From assembly GCA_016191645.1 (NCBI GenBank), contig JACPVQ010000121.1, positions 1 to 38,214 on the forward strand: a stretch of 38,214 bases of DNA, in the 5' to 3' direction. Of this stretch, positions 17,391 through 26,252 are shown piece after piece. This DNA comes from Candidatus Solibacter usitatus. Lineage in GTDB: Bacteria > Acidobacteriota > Terriglobia > Bryobacterales > Bryobacteraceae. Every line of letters starts with the position of its first letter. Position 1 is the first letter of the stretch. The position numbers and the translations under genes are program-made. The notes under the pieces are model-generated. The model did not search any database and was not told the DNA's origin. It was given only the letters and a program-made list of their open reading frames with translations.

Positions 17391-17924
17391 ATGAAGAAAC
17401 TGGGATTGTTGATCATCACGCTGGCCGGGTTGTTACCCGCACAGGAAAAGAAGCCGGAGAAGCTGGCTCCTTATTATCCAACACCTGAGATTGTTGTCGA
17501 GAAGATGTTGCAACTGGGCGAGTTAAAGCGCGGCGAAAAAATGTTCGATCTGGGTAGCGGCGATGGCAGGATCGTCATCATGGCGGCCCAGAAGTTCGGC
17601 GCGAACGGCGTGGGAGTGGAACTCGATAACGACCTTTGGAAGCAAAGCTCGGAGAAGATCCGCAGCCTTGGATTGGAGAAGACCGCGCAGATCATTCAAG
17701 GAGACGTGTTCATCCAAGATTACTCCTCTGCGAACGTGATCACGGTCTACCTGCTGCCTACTTCGAACGACAAGATGCGGCCCGTCCTGGAGAAGCAATT
17801 GAAGAAGGGCACGCGCATCGTTTCGCACGATTTCGAATTCGCCGGGTGGCGTCCGGAAAAGACCGTTACGGTGGAGGACGACGGCGAAGGCCGCAGCCAC
17901 ACGCTCTACTTGTATATCCGGTAG
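17391..17924 (+). CDS. Class I SAM-dependent methyltransferase with N-terminal signal peptide
   Basis: The 177-residue protein starts with KKLGLLIITLAGLLPAQE, a typical signal peptide. It then has PYYPTPEIVVEKML and the SAM-binding motif I FDLGSGDGR (D53-R60), the acidic end of strand 2 (GVGVELD), QGDVFI, and a VITVYLLPTSNDKMRP segment. These match the small FAM173/DOT1-like methyltransferase group, which methylates protein lysines in eukaryotes. The strong ribosome site (GAGGGAAGAG) just before the ATG supports the start, so the signal is real and not an annotation artefact. Export of a SAM-using enzyme is odd because SAM is cytoplasmic. The leader might act as a membrane anchor instead. No neighbour explains its target. 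Confidence 0.85.
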   Translation: MKKLGLLIITLAGLLPAQEKKPEKLAPYYPTPEIVVEKMLQLGELKRGEKMFDLGSGDGRIVIMAAQKFGANGVGVELDNDLWKQSSEKIRSLGLEKTAQIIQGDVFIQDYSSANVITVYLLPTSNDKMRPVLEKQLKKGTRIVSHDFEFAGWRPEKTVTVEDDGEGRSHTLYLYIR

Positions 17925-17947
17925 CCTGAGGCTACTGCGCAAATCTT

Positions 17948-18023
17948 AGCCGCGAGTCAACGCGCGTAAAGGCCAAAGCAATTGAAGATTTGTCTTCGCG
18001 TTCACCCGCGTTCACGCGCGGCT
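17948..18023. repeat. Inverted repeat before the first kinase of the array
   Basis: Arms at 17948-17964 (AGCCGCGAGTCAACGCG) and 18007-18023 pair with two mismatches over 17 bases, around a 42-base loop that contains further CGCGTT units. The design (degenerate CGCG-N6 repeats facing each other) resembles widespread short palindromic intergenic elements. It fills the 135-base gap between the methyltransferase and the kinase; no clear promoter was recognised there. Confidence 0.6.
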
Positions 18024-18059
18024 GAAAATGCCTTGTTCGTGTAAACTGGTGGGAACGCG

Positions 18060-20696
18060 ATGACCATCGGACCTGGGACTACACTCGGACCTTACGAGAT
18101 CCTTTCGCTGCTTGGCGAGGGCGGGATGGGATCTGTGTGGAAGGCCCGCGATCCGCGGCTGGGGCGATTCGTCGCGATCAAGGTTGCGCGGGTGCAGTTC
18201 TCGGAACGCTTCGACCGGGAGGCGCGCGCGGTCGCAGCATTGAATCACAACAACATTTGCACGTTGTACGATATCGGCCCCAACTACCTGGTAATGGAGT
18301 TCATCGAGGGGCCTACGCTGGGTGCGCGCATTCAGCAAAGCCCGATGACCTTGAACGAAGCGACGCCCATTCTGCGGCAGTTGGTGGATGGCATCGAGGC
18401 GGCGCATGAGAAGAATATCTATCATCGCGATCTGAAACCGGACAACATCAAGATCACTCCCGAAGGCGTCGTGAAAATACTCGACTTCGGATTGGCTAAG
18501 GCGGCCGATCCACCGCCCATGCCCGATGACCCCGCCAACGCGCCCACTCTTCGCATCATGACTGTGGCAGGCATGATCATGGGCACGCCGTCTTACATGT
18601 CGCCGGAGCAGGCGGCGGGCAAACCGGTCGATAAGCGCGCCGACATCTGGGCTTTTGGCGTGATCGTTTGGGAGATGCTGACGAAGACGCAATTGTTCGG
18701 CGGCGAGACGATTGCGCACACGCTGGCGGAGGTTCTCACCAAGGAATTGAATCTCGACGGCACGCCGCAGAGCATCCGGCCGCTGCTCACGCGCTGCCTG
18801 ATTCGCGAAGCGAAAGAGCGCATGCGCGATATCGGCGAGGCGCGCATTGCGTTGAACAAAATTGCGGCGGGGGAGCAGGAAGCCATCTCCGCGCCGCCGG
18901 TACTCGCAAGGGGCAGGCGGCTCTTTCCCGCACTTGCGGCGATCTTCGCGCTGCTCGCAGTGGGCGCCGCCATCTACTCTTGGTTTGCGACGCGGCCAGT
19001 GAAGCAGCAGTTCGTGACGCTGGATACGAATCTTGGCGCGCCCGCGCCCATGGACACGCTGTGGGCAACTCTCGGCATCTCGCCGGATGGATCGCGCATC
19101 GCCTTCGTCGCCAATGTCAAAGGCGGCAGAATGTTGTTTTCGAGGAGACTCGATCAGGAATCGGCGACGGTGATTCCCGGCACTGAGGACGCGGCGTATC
19201 CTTTCTTTTCGCTGGATGGACGATGGATCGGGTTCTTCGACACAGGCAGTCTCAAGAAGGTCTCCGTGGACGGCGGCACCCCCATCACCTTGTGCGAAGC
19301 CGCCGCGGGACGCGGCGCGAGTTGGGGAGAGGATGGCAACATCATCGCCTCGCTTGGAAATGCTCAGGGATTAACTCTGATTCCGGCCGCCGGAGGGAAG
19401 CCGTCCGCGCTCACGCAACTCGACAAGACAGAGAGCACGCACCGCTTTCCCTCCGTACTTCCGGGCGGGCGCGGCGTCCTCTTCTTCGCCAGCCAATCGG
19501 GAAACTATAACGTCGGCAACATCGAGGTCTTCTCCTTTAAGGATCGTAAGCGCCGGGTGTTGGTGAATGGGACCTATCCGCGCTATCTGGCGAGCGGCCA
19601 TTTGGTCTACCTTAAATCCTCTACCTTGTTCGCGCTGCCATTCGACATCGGCAGCATGACGGTGAAAGGATCGCCATTCCCATTGGTGGACCATGTGGCC
19701 GTGCGTGAGGGCAGAGGCCACGGGCTCTATGATGTCTCACGCAACGGGACGCTGATCTTCTACCGCTCTTCTTCTTTGGACGGTGGAGGCGACACCCTCA
19801 AATGGTTGGAGGCCGCGGGCCGTGGGGCTGATATTCCGGGCATCACGGGCGTTCTGTCACAGAGGCTCGCTCCCGACGGCAAGAAAGTCGCCTACGTCTC
19901 GTTGCAAAACAGCCGTGCCACCTTGCTTGTCTATGACCTGCAGCGCGCGTCGAAGACAACACTGACCTTCGAACATTCCGTTTCGGACTTCGCGTGGACA
20001 CCGGACTCCCGCGGAATTTTCTTTTCGGCGGGGGGCCTTCTGTTCTGGACTCGTGCCGATGGGGCTTCCCAACCGCAAAAGATCCTGGAGGAAAAAGAGC
20101 CGCTGTTTCTCCACGACATTTCGCAGGACGGCCAATTACTGTCCTTCGGGAAATCCCGCACGGCGATTTATAACGCCAAACTAGAATACGACGGCAAACC
20201 GTCAGGAGAGACTGCGCCGCGTGTTGGAAAGCTGGAACAATGCTGCCGGGACGGCCGTGTGATGTTCGGGTCGCGTATTTCTCCTGACGGGAAGTGGATC
20301 GCGTTTCATTCCATTGAGGCGTCCGCGCCACAAGTCTATGTGCGCTCCATTCCCGATAGCGGGGCGAAATGGCATGTCTCGGTGGACGGCGGCGCATCGC
20401 CGGTGTGGTCGCCGAACGGGCGGGAGCTGTTCTACAAACTGCAATCGGGCCGCATCATGGTGGTCGAGTACACATCCAAGGGCGGCGTGTTTAGTCCCGG
20501 CATTCCGCGTAGCTGGAGCGAACAGCGCGTTTCCGGCGGTGCAACGATTGCCAATATGAGTCTTACTCCGGATGGGAAGCGGATGCTGGTGATGGCCGCG
20601 CGGGCCGGGCAGGAGAGCGAGGCCTCGCCGCAGGCCACCATCATCTTTAATCTCTTCGAGGAAGTGCGACGCCGGGCGCAGGCTAGCGGGCAGTAG
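18060..20696 (+). CDS. Membrane Ser/Thr kinase with PD40 propeller, array copy 1
   Basis: The 878-residue protein has a Hanks kinase domain at residues 12-275: GEGGMGSVW (19-27), K41 in VAIKV, HRDLKPDN with D124, DFGLAKA, GTPSYMSPEQA. All catalytic residues are present. A membrane helix follows (LFPALAAIFALLAVGAAIY, about 283-302), then a periplasmic propeller with many SPDG/DG blades (ISPDGSRIAF, WTPDSRGIFF, WSPNGRELFY, LTPDGKRMLV). A vicinal cysteine pair (C728-C729, GKLEQCCRD) is shared with the two following paralogs. The ATG at 18060 lies in the motif GCGATGACC without a clear Shine-Dalgarno. It is the first of three tandem copies and likely senses an envelope signal through the propeller. 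Confidence 0.92.
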   Translation: MTIGPGTTLGPYEILSLLGEGGMGSVWKARDPRLGRFVAIKVARVQFSERFDREARAVAALNHNNICTLYDIGPNYLVMEFIEGPTLGARIQQSPMTLNEATPILRQLVDGIEAAHEKNIYHRDLKPDNIKITPEGVVKILDFGLAKAADPPPMPDDPANAPTLRIMTVAGMIMGTPSYMSPEQAAGKPVDKRADIWAFGVIVWEMLTKTQLFGGETIAHTLAEVLTKELNLDGTPQSIRPLLTRCLIREAKERMRDIGEARIALNKIAAGEQEAISAPPVLARGRRLFPALAAIFALLAVGAAIYSWFATRPVKQQFVTLDTNLGAPAPMDTLWATLGISPDGSRIAFVANVKGGRMLFSRRLDQESATVIPGTEDAAYPFFSLDGRWIGFFDTGSLKKVSVDGGTPITLCEAAAGRGASWGEDGNIIASLGNAQGLTLIPAAGGKPSALTQLDKTESTHRFPSVLPGGRGVLFFASQSGNYNVGNIEVFSFKDRKRRVLVNGTYPRYLASGHLVYLKSSTLFALPFDIGSMTVKGSPFPLVDHVAVREGRGHGLYDVSRNGTLIFYRSSSLDGGGDTLKWLEAAGRGADIPGITGVLSQRLAPDGKKVAYVSLQNSRATLLVYDLQRASKTTLTFEHSVSDFAWTPDSRGIFFSAGGLLFWTRADGASQPQKILEEKEPLFLHDISQDGQLLSFGKSRTAIYNAKLEYDGKPSGETAPRVGKLEQCCRDGRVMFGSRISPDGKWIAFHSIEASAPQVYVRSIPDSGAKWHVSVDGGASPVWSPNGRELFYKLQSGRIMVVEYTSKGGVFSPGIPRSWSEQRVSGGATIANMSLTPDGKRMLVMAARAGQESEASPQATIIFNLFEEVRRRAQASGQ

Positions 20697-20720
20697 CTGA
20701 ACAAGAAAGAAGAACTTTTT

Positions 20721-20804
20721 GCCACAGATGGACACAGATGCACACAGATAAGACCAACACGGTTTGTTTTTTCTTATCTGCGTGCATCTGTGTCCATCTG
20801 TGGC
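20721..20804. repeat. Long hairpin repeat between kinase copies 1 and 2
   Basis: A 32-base inverted repeat (20721-20752 and 20773-20804) pairs with one mismatch around a 20-base loop. Each arm is made of about 10-base units of the type CACAGATGGA. Together with its flanks (AAGAAAGAA before, CTAATAATGTTTGTTTGAT after) it fills most of the gap up to the next start. The same module is found before kinase copy 3. Units of this kind are common dispersed intergenic palindromes in bacteria. Confidence 0.85.
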
Positions 20805-20822
20805 TAATAATGTTTGTTTGAT

Positions 20823-23477
20823 ATGAGCATCGGACCTGGCACCACCCTCGGACCTTACGAGATCCTCTCGCTGCTTGGCGAAGGCGGGATGGGATCCGTG
20901 TGGAAAGCGCGCGATCCGCGGCTGGGGCGATATGTGGCCATTAAAGTCGCGAAAGAGAAATTCAATGAACGCTTCGATCGCGAGGCGCGCGCCGTCGCCG
21001 CTCTGAATCATCCCAACATTTGCACGCTCTACGATATCGGGCCCAACTACCTGGTCATGGAGTACATCGAGGGGCCAACGCTCACCGCGCGCATTGGCAA
21101 AGCAGGCATGCCGTTGGAAGAAGCGATGCCGATTCTGCGTCAGTTGATCGATGGCATTGAAGCGGCGCACGAAAAGGGAATCTATCATCGCGACCTGAAG
21201 CCGGACAATATCAAGGTCACTCCGGAAGGCATGGTGAAGGTTCTCGACTTCGGCCTCGCCAAAGCGGCCGACCCGTTGCAGGATCTGCACGACCCGGCCA
21301 ACGCGCCCACCATCCGGCTGGCGTCGCTGGTGGGTATCATCATGGGCACGCCGTCCTACATGTCGCCGGAGCAGGCGTCGGGCCAACCCGTCGATAAGCG
21401 CGCCGACGTCTGGTCGTTCGGCGTGGTGTTGTGGGAGATGCTCACCGGCAAACGTCTCTTCGATGGACAGACGATCGCACACACACTGGCCGATGTGATC
21501 AATAAAGAGATCCGCGTCGACGACGCGCCGGCGAAAGTGCAGCCGCTGCTGCGGCGCTGCCTGGTGCGCGACGCGCGCAAGCGCATGCGCGACATCGGCG
21601 AGGCGCGCATCGCGTTGGACAAGATCGAATCAGGCGAAGTAGACGCCGCGCCGGTGCTGACCGCCGCTCCCGCGCGGCAGCGCAAGTGGTTCCTCCCCGC
21701 CTTCGCCGCCATGACGCTGGTGGCCGCGGCGCTCGGCATCTACCTCTACATCGCCACGCGGCCGGTGCGGCAGCAGTTCTTGAAACTGGAGACCAATCTC
21801 GGCGCGCCCGCTCCTTTGGATTCTCTGCGGGCAACGCTGGCGATCTCACCCGATGGATCGCGCATTGCCTTTATCGGCAATTCCAAGAAAGGCATGAGCC
21901 TCTTTCTGCGGCGCGTCGATCAGGACACGGCTACGGAGATCGCCGGTACCGAAAGTGCGGCCTATCCCTTCTTCTCTCCGGATGGACGTGGGGTTGGATA
22001 CTTCGATGCGGGCAGCTTGAAGAAGATTTCGGTGGAAGGCGGCTCTCCGATTACACTGTGCGCAGTCGCTGCCGGACGAGGCGCAAGCTGGGGAGAAGAC
22101 GGCAACATCGTCGCATCCATTGGAAACTCCGCGGGATTGGTCTTGATTCCCGCCTCCGGTGGAAAACCAACCGTGTTGACGGAACTCAAAACCGGTGCCT
22201 CGGAACACACGCATCGTTACCCATCGCTGCTTCCGGGCGGCCGTGGAGTCCTTTTCATGTCTTCTTCAACGGCGGATTACACAAACGCCAACGTGGAGGT
22301 GTACTCCTTCAAGGACCGCAAGCGGAAGGTGCTGGCGCAGGGACTTTATCCGCGCTATTTGAGTAGCGGTCATCTGGTCTACCTCAATGCGGGGACTTTG
22401 TTTGCCGTGCCGTTCCACCTGGACAAACTGGAGGTGCGGGGCGCACCTTTCCCGGTGCTGGAGAGTGTCGCTTTCCGCGCCGGCAGAGGCCGCGCATTGT
22501 ACGATGTGTCGCGCACGGGAACTGTCGTCTACTACCGCGGGTCGGGCATCGACGACGAGGGCGCCAAAGTTCAATGGATTGACGCTTCCGGCCGCGCAAC
22601 TCCTTTGCCGGCCGTGGCAGTCTCCAATCGAATGCGGCTCTCGCCGGACGGGAAGAGGCTTGCGCATCTCTCCATGGAAAGCGGACGCATGCACCTGTGG
22701 ATTTACGACTGGCCGCGCAACGCCAAAGCGAAATTGACTTTTGATCAGGAGCCTTGGGAGTTTGCCTGGACACCGGACTCGCGGGCGATCCTGTTCTCGT
22801 CGGCGAACCGGCTATTTTGGGCGCGCGCCGATGGAGCGTCCAAACCGCAGCAGATTCATGAGGACAAAGAGTCACTGTGGGTGAATGATGTCTCGCCGGA
22901 CGGGCTCCTCATGGCACTTGCAAAACAGGGTCTCAAGGGTAGTTCTATCGTTCTGGCGAAACTGGAGTACAGAGGCGCGCCTTCGGGAGAGTCCGCGCCG
23001 CGCGTAGGAAAGATGGAGAAGTGCTGCGAGGAGGGCCAGACTGCATATGGGGCCCGCTTTTCACCGGACGGTAAGTGGATTGCCTACCATGCCATCGCGT
23101 CCACGGGGCCGCTGGTCTTTGTACGGTCTGTGCCCGATAGCGGAGCGAAGTGGCAGGTATCGGCGGGAGAAGGCGGAGCTTCCCCCATTTGGTCTCCGAA
23201 CGGCCGGGAACTGTTCTACAAGGCGCCAGGCGGCCGCATCATGATGGTGGAGTACGCGGCCAAGGGCGGCGTGTTCACGCCGGGAAATGCGCGCCCGTGG
23301 ACGGAGCATCGCGTGCCTGGGCCCAATTCCATTTCCAACATGAGTGTCGCGCCGGATGGGAAGAGGTTGATCGTGCTCGGCGGAGCGGGGGGACAACAAG
23401 AGGCGTCGCCACAGGCGATGGTGCTGGTGAACTTCTTCGACGAGGTGCGGCGTCGTAGCCAGGCGAGCGCGCAGTAG
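20823..23477 (+). CDS. Membrane Ser/Thr kinase with PD40 propeller, array copy 2
   Basis: The 884-residue paralog of the preceding gene starts at the ATG at 20823 (SIGPGTTLGPYEILSLLGEG); the frame stays open only to a TTG three codons earlier. Kinase motifs are intact: [10 protein letters not shown]41, HRDLKPDN, DFGLAKA, GTPSYMSPEQA. The membrane helix is near residues 285-305 (WFLPAFAAMTLVAAALGIYL). The propeller has the same blade order as copy 1, including LCAVAAGRGASWGEDGN and the CC pair C734-C735 (GKMEKCCEE). The propeller diverges more than the kinase, which suggests different ligands with shared output. No clear Shine-Dalgarno lies ahead of the start; the leader is the conserved hairpin module. 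Confidence 0.92.
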   Translation: MSIGPGTTLGPYEILSLLGEGGMGSVWKARDPRLGRYVAIKVAKEKFNERFDREARAVAALNHPNICTLYDIGPNYLVMEYIEGPTLTARIGKAGMPLEEAMPILRQLIDGIEAAHEKGIYHRDLKPDNIKVTPEGMVKVLDFGLAKAADPLQDLHDPANAPTIRLASLVGIIMGTPSYMSPEQASGQPVDKRADVWSFGVVLWEMLTGKRLFDGQTIAHTLADVINKEIRVDDAPAKVQPLLRRCLVRDARKRMRDIGEARIALDKIESGEVDAAPVLTAAPARQRKWFLPAFAAMTLVAAALGIYLYIATRPVRQQFLKLETNLGAPAPLDSLRATLAISPDGSRIAFIGNSKKGMSLFLRRVDQDTATEIAGTESAAYPFFSPDGRGVGYFDAGSLKKISVEGGSPITLCAVAAGRGASWGEDGNIVASIGNSAGLVLIPASGGKPTVLTELKTGASEHTHRYPSLLPGGRGVLFMSSSTADYTNANVEVYSFKDRKRKVLAQGLYPRYLSSGHLVYLNAGTLFAVPFHLDKLEVRGAPFPVLESVAFRAGRGRALYDVSRTGTVVYYRGSGIDDEGAKVQWIDASGRATPLPAVAVSNRMRLSPDGKRLAHLSMESGRMHLWIYDWPRNAKAKLTFDQEPWEFAWTPDSRAILFSSANRLFWARADGASKPQQIHEDKESLWVNDVSPDGLLMALAKQGLKGSSIVLAKLEYRGAPSGESAPRVGKMEKCCEEGQTAYGARFSPDGKWIAYHAIASTGPLVFVRSVPDSGAKWQVSAGEGGASPIWSPNGRELFYKAPGGRIMMVEYAAKGGVFTPGNARPWTEHRVPGPNSISNMSVAPDGKRLIVLGGAGGQQEASPQAMVLVNFFDEVRRRSQASAQ

Positions 23478-23500
23478 ACAACACAAGAAAGAACTTTTGG

Positions 23501-23586
23501 CCACAGATGGACACAGATGAACACCGATAAGCACAACACAGTGGTTTGTTTTTCTTATCTGTGTCCATCTGTGTCCATCTGTGGCT
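23501..23586. repeat. Long hairpin repeat between kinase copies 2 and 3
   Basis: Arms 23501-23532 and 23555-23586 (32 bases each) pair with two mismatches around a 22-base loop. Units and flanks match the repeat at 20721-20804, including the downstream TAATAATGTTTGTTTGAT. Gene and spacer were therefore probably duplicated together, or the spacer has been kept for a role. Confidence 0.85.
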
Positions 23587-23603
23587 AATAATGTTTGTTT
23601 GAT

Positions 23604-26243
23604 ATGACGATCGGACCCGGAACTACACTCGGACCTTACGAGATCCTTTCGCTGCTTGGCGAGGGTGGGATGGGATCTGTGTGGAAGGCCCGCGATCCGC
23701 GGCTGGGGCGATTCGTCGCCATCAAAGTTGCGCGGGCGCAGTTCTCGGAACGATTCGACCGCGAGGCGCGCGCTGTTGCGGCGCTGAATCATCCGAACAT
23801 TTGTACGTTGTACGATGTCGGTCCCAACTACCTGGTGATGGAGTACATCGAAGGGCCGACGCTCACCGGGCGCATCAAGCAAGGGGCAGTCCAATTGGAC
23901 GCGGCGCTGCCGATTTTGCGGCAGTTGGTGGATGCCATCGAAGCCGCGCATGAGAAGAACATCACGCATCGCGACTTGAAGCCCGACAATATTAAGATCA
24001 CGCCGCAGGGCGTGGTGAAGGTGCTCGACTTCGGATTGGCGAAAGCTGCCGAGTCGCCCACGCTTTCCGACGATCCGGCGAATGCGCCGACCTTGCGGCT
24101 GGCAACCGTGGCCGGCATGATCATGGGCACGCCGGCGTACATGTCGCCGGAACAGGCGTCGGCGCAGCCTGCCGACAAACGCGCCGATATTTGGGCCTTT
24201 GGTGTGATTGCGCTGGAGATGTTCACGGCGACGCAGTTGTTTGAAGGCAAGACGGTGGCGCACATCCTGGCCGAAGTGTTGTCGAAGGAGTTCGATGTGT
24301 ACGGCGCGGCAATGGAACTGCAGCCGCTGCTGAAACGTTGTCTGGTGCGCGACCAGAATCTGCGCATGCGCGACATGGGCGAGGCGCGCATTGCGCTGAT
24401 GAAGATTGCCGCGGGGGAAGTGGACAGCGTAGCGGCGATTCCCTTTCCGGTCAGGCGCAAGTGGCTCTTCCCGTCACTCGCGGCGCTCTTCGCGCTGGGC
24501 ATGGCGGGGATCGGAGTCCACGATTGGATGGCCCGTCGGCCCGTTGCACAGCCACTTGTGAAGCTGGAGACGAATCTCGGCGCGACCGTTCCCATGGACG
24601 TTCTGCGGGTCTCGCTGGCAATCTCGCCGGATGGAACGCGTGTCGTTTTCGTTGGGAATTCCAAGGCGGGCACAACTCTCTTCTCCCGGCGTCTGGATCA
24701 GGATTTGGCTGCCGAGATTCCCGGAACGGCAGGCGCGGAGCATCCCTTCTTCTCTCCGGATGGCCGTTGGGTGGGATTCTTCGGCTCAGGGAGTCTGAAG
24801 AAGGTATCTCTGGATGGCGGCGTTCCCATTGCGTTGTGCGAGGCCAGCGGCGGACGCGGCGCAAGTTGGGGAGAAGGCGGCAACATCGTTGCAGCCTTGA
24901 CCCTCACCGGTGGCTTGTCGATCGTTTCCGCTTCGGGCGGCACCCCGGTGCCGTTGGCAGACCTTGCAAGCGGGGAGTTCTCGCTCCGTTTTCCATCGAT
25001 GCTGCCGGGCGGGCGGGCCGTTTTGTTCACTTCAAACACATCGGTGGATGCCTTGAACGCAAAGGTGGAGGTCTACTCGTTTCCGCAGAAAAAGAGGAAG
25101 GTCCTGATGAATGGGAACTTTCCCCGCTATTTGGCGAGCGGCCATCTTGCCTACATTCAATCCAACACCGTGTTCGCGGTTCCGTTCGACCGGGACCGGC
25201 TGGAGGTGACGGGCGCTCCGTTTCCGCTGTTGGAAAACGTAGCATTCGCAAGCCTCCGCGCCCACGCGCTGTACGATGTTTCGCAAACGGGAACACTGGT
25301 CTACTACCGTTCCTCCTCTATTGATCAGGGGACCGAAGCTCTGTCCTGGTTGGATAGTTCCGGCCGCGCGACGCCGGTACCGGGTGTAATTGGCGTGCAT
25401 CGCTTGAGGCTCTCCCCGGATGGGAAGAGAGTCGCCTACCTCTTACCGCAGGGCGGCCGCGTGAACCTCTGGATCTATGATTTTCAGAGCGCAGCGAAGA
25501 CAAAGTTGACCTTCGAGGAGCGCCCGTCTGATTTCGCCTGGACGCCGGATTCGCGCGCGATTGTTTTCTCGGCGCGCAACAAAGCCTATTGGACTCGCGC
25601 CGACGGCGCGTCGCAACCGCAGCAGATTTTGGAGATCAAGACTATAGTGTTCCTCAGCGATATCTCGCCGGACGGAAAACTGATGGCTTTTTCGACATCC
25701 ACAAACACCATCCACGTGGTGGCGTTAGAGCAGAAGGGCGCATCGGCTGGAGAGAGCGCGCCGCGGGTGGGAAAGATGGACAAGTGCTGCCAGGAAGTCT
25801 ACCCCGTCTATGGAGCCCGCTTCTCCCCCGACGGAAAGTGGATCGCCTACCATGCCGCAGAGGCTGGCGGAGGGCAAGTCTATGTACGATCGGTTCCGGA
25901 CAGTGGAGCAAAGTGGCAGGTGTCGGTAGGAGAGGGGGGAGCCGCGCCCGTCTGGTCGCCGAACGGTCGTGAGCTGTTCTACAAGCAGATGTCGGGCCGC
26001 ATCATGGTGCTGGATTACACCACAAAGGGGGGCGCGTTTGCCCCGGGCACGCCACGCCCCTGGACGGAGCATCGTGTTCCCGGAAACATCATGATTCCGG
26101 ACATGAGCGTCGCGCCCGATGGAAAGCGCATGATCGTACTGGGCGCGCAAACCGGGCAGGATCGCGAAGCAACGCCGCAGGCCGCGATCCTCTTTAACCT
26201 CTTCGACGAGGTGCGCCGCCGCGCGAAGACCGGCGGACAGTAG
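23604..26243 (+). CDS. Membrane Ser/Thr kinase with PD40 propeller, array copy 3
   Basis: The 879-residue third tandem paralog starts at the ATG at 23604. Motifs are [10 protein letters not shown]41, HRDLKPDN (preceded by NIT rather than NIY), DFGLAKA and GTPAYMSPEQA, so the kinase should be active. Membrane helix near 285-303 (LFPSLAALFALGMAGIGVH). Propeller blades match the other copies, with LCEASGGRGASWGEGGN and the vicinal cysteines C728-C729 (GKMDKCCQE). The first 160 bases are strikingly close to those of copy 1, with two identical runs of about 44 and 53 bases, much closer than the rest of the gene. A small unknown gene starts ten bases after the stop. Confidence 0.92.
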   Translation: MTIGPGTTLGPYEILSLLGEGGMGSVWKARDPRLGRFVAIKVARAQFSERFDREARAVAALNHPNICTLYDVGPNYLVMEYIEGPTLTGRIKQGAVQLDAALPILRQLVDAIEAAHEKNITHRDLKPDNIKITPQGVVKVLDFGLAKAAESPTLSDDPANAPTLRLATVAGMIMGTPAYMSPEQASAQPADKRADIWAFGVIALEMFTATQLFEGKTVAHILAEVLSKEFDVYGAAMELQPLLKRCLVRDQNLRMRDMGEARIALMKIAAGEVDSVAAIPFPVRRKWLFPSLAALFALGMAGIGVHDWMARRPVAQPLVKLETNLGATVPMDVLRVSLAISPDGTRVVFVGNSKAGTTLFSRRLDQDLAAEIPGTAGAEHPFFSPDGRWVGFFGSGSLKKVSLDGGVPIALCEASGGRGASWGEGGNIVAALTLTGGLSIVSASGGTPVPLADLASGEFSLRFPSMLPGGRAVLFTSNTSVDALNAKVEVYSFPQKKRKVLMNGNFPRYLASGHLAYIQSNTVFAVPFDRDRLEVTGAPFPLLENVAFASLRAHALYDVSQTGTLVYYRSSSIDQGTEALSWLDSSGRATPVPGVIGVHRLRLSPDGKRVAYLLPQGGRVNLWIYDFQSAAKTKLTFEERPSDFAWTPDSRAIVFSARNKAYWTRADGASQPQQILEIKTIVFLSDISPDGKLMAFSTSTNTIHVVALEQKGASAGESAPRVGKMDKCCQEVYPVYGARFSPDGKWIAYHAAEAGGGQVYVRSVPDSGAKWQVSVGEGGAAPVWSPNGRELFYKQMSGRIMVLDYTTKGGAFAPGTPRPWTEHRVPGNIMIPDMSVAPDGKRMIVLGAQTGQDREATPQAAILFNLFDEVRRRAKTGGQ

Positions 26244-26252
26244 ACGAATTGC

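Noticed and set aside
20721-23586. Possible CRISPR-like array from the repeated CACAGATGGA units
   Set aside because: Only two distant modules, units adjoin without spacers and face each other as palindromes; no cas genes.
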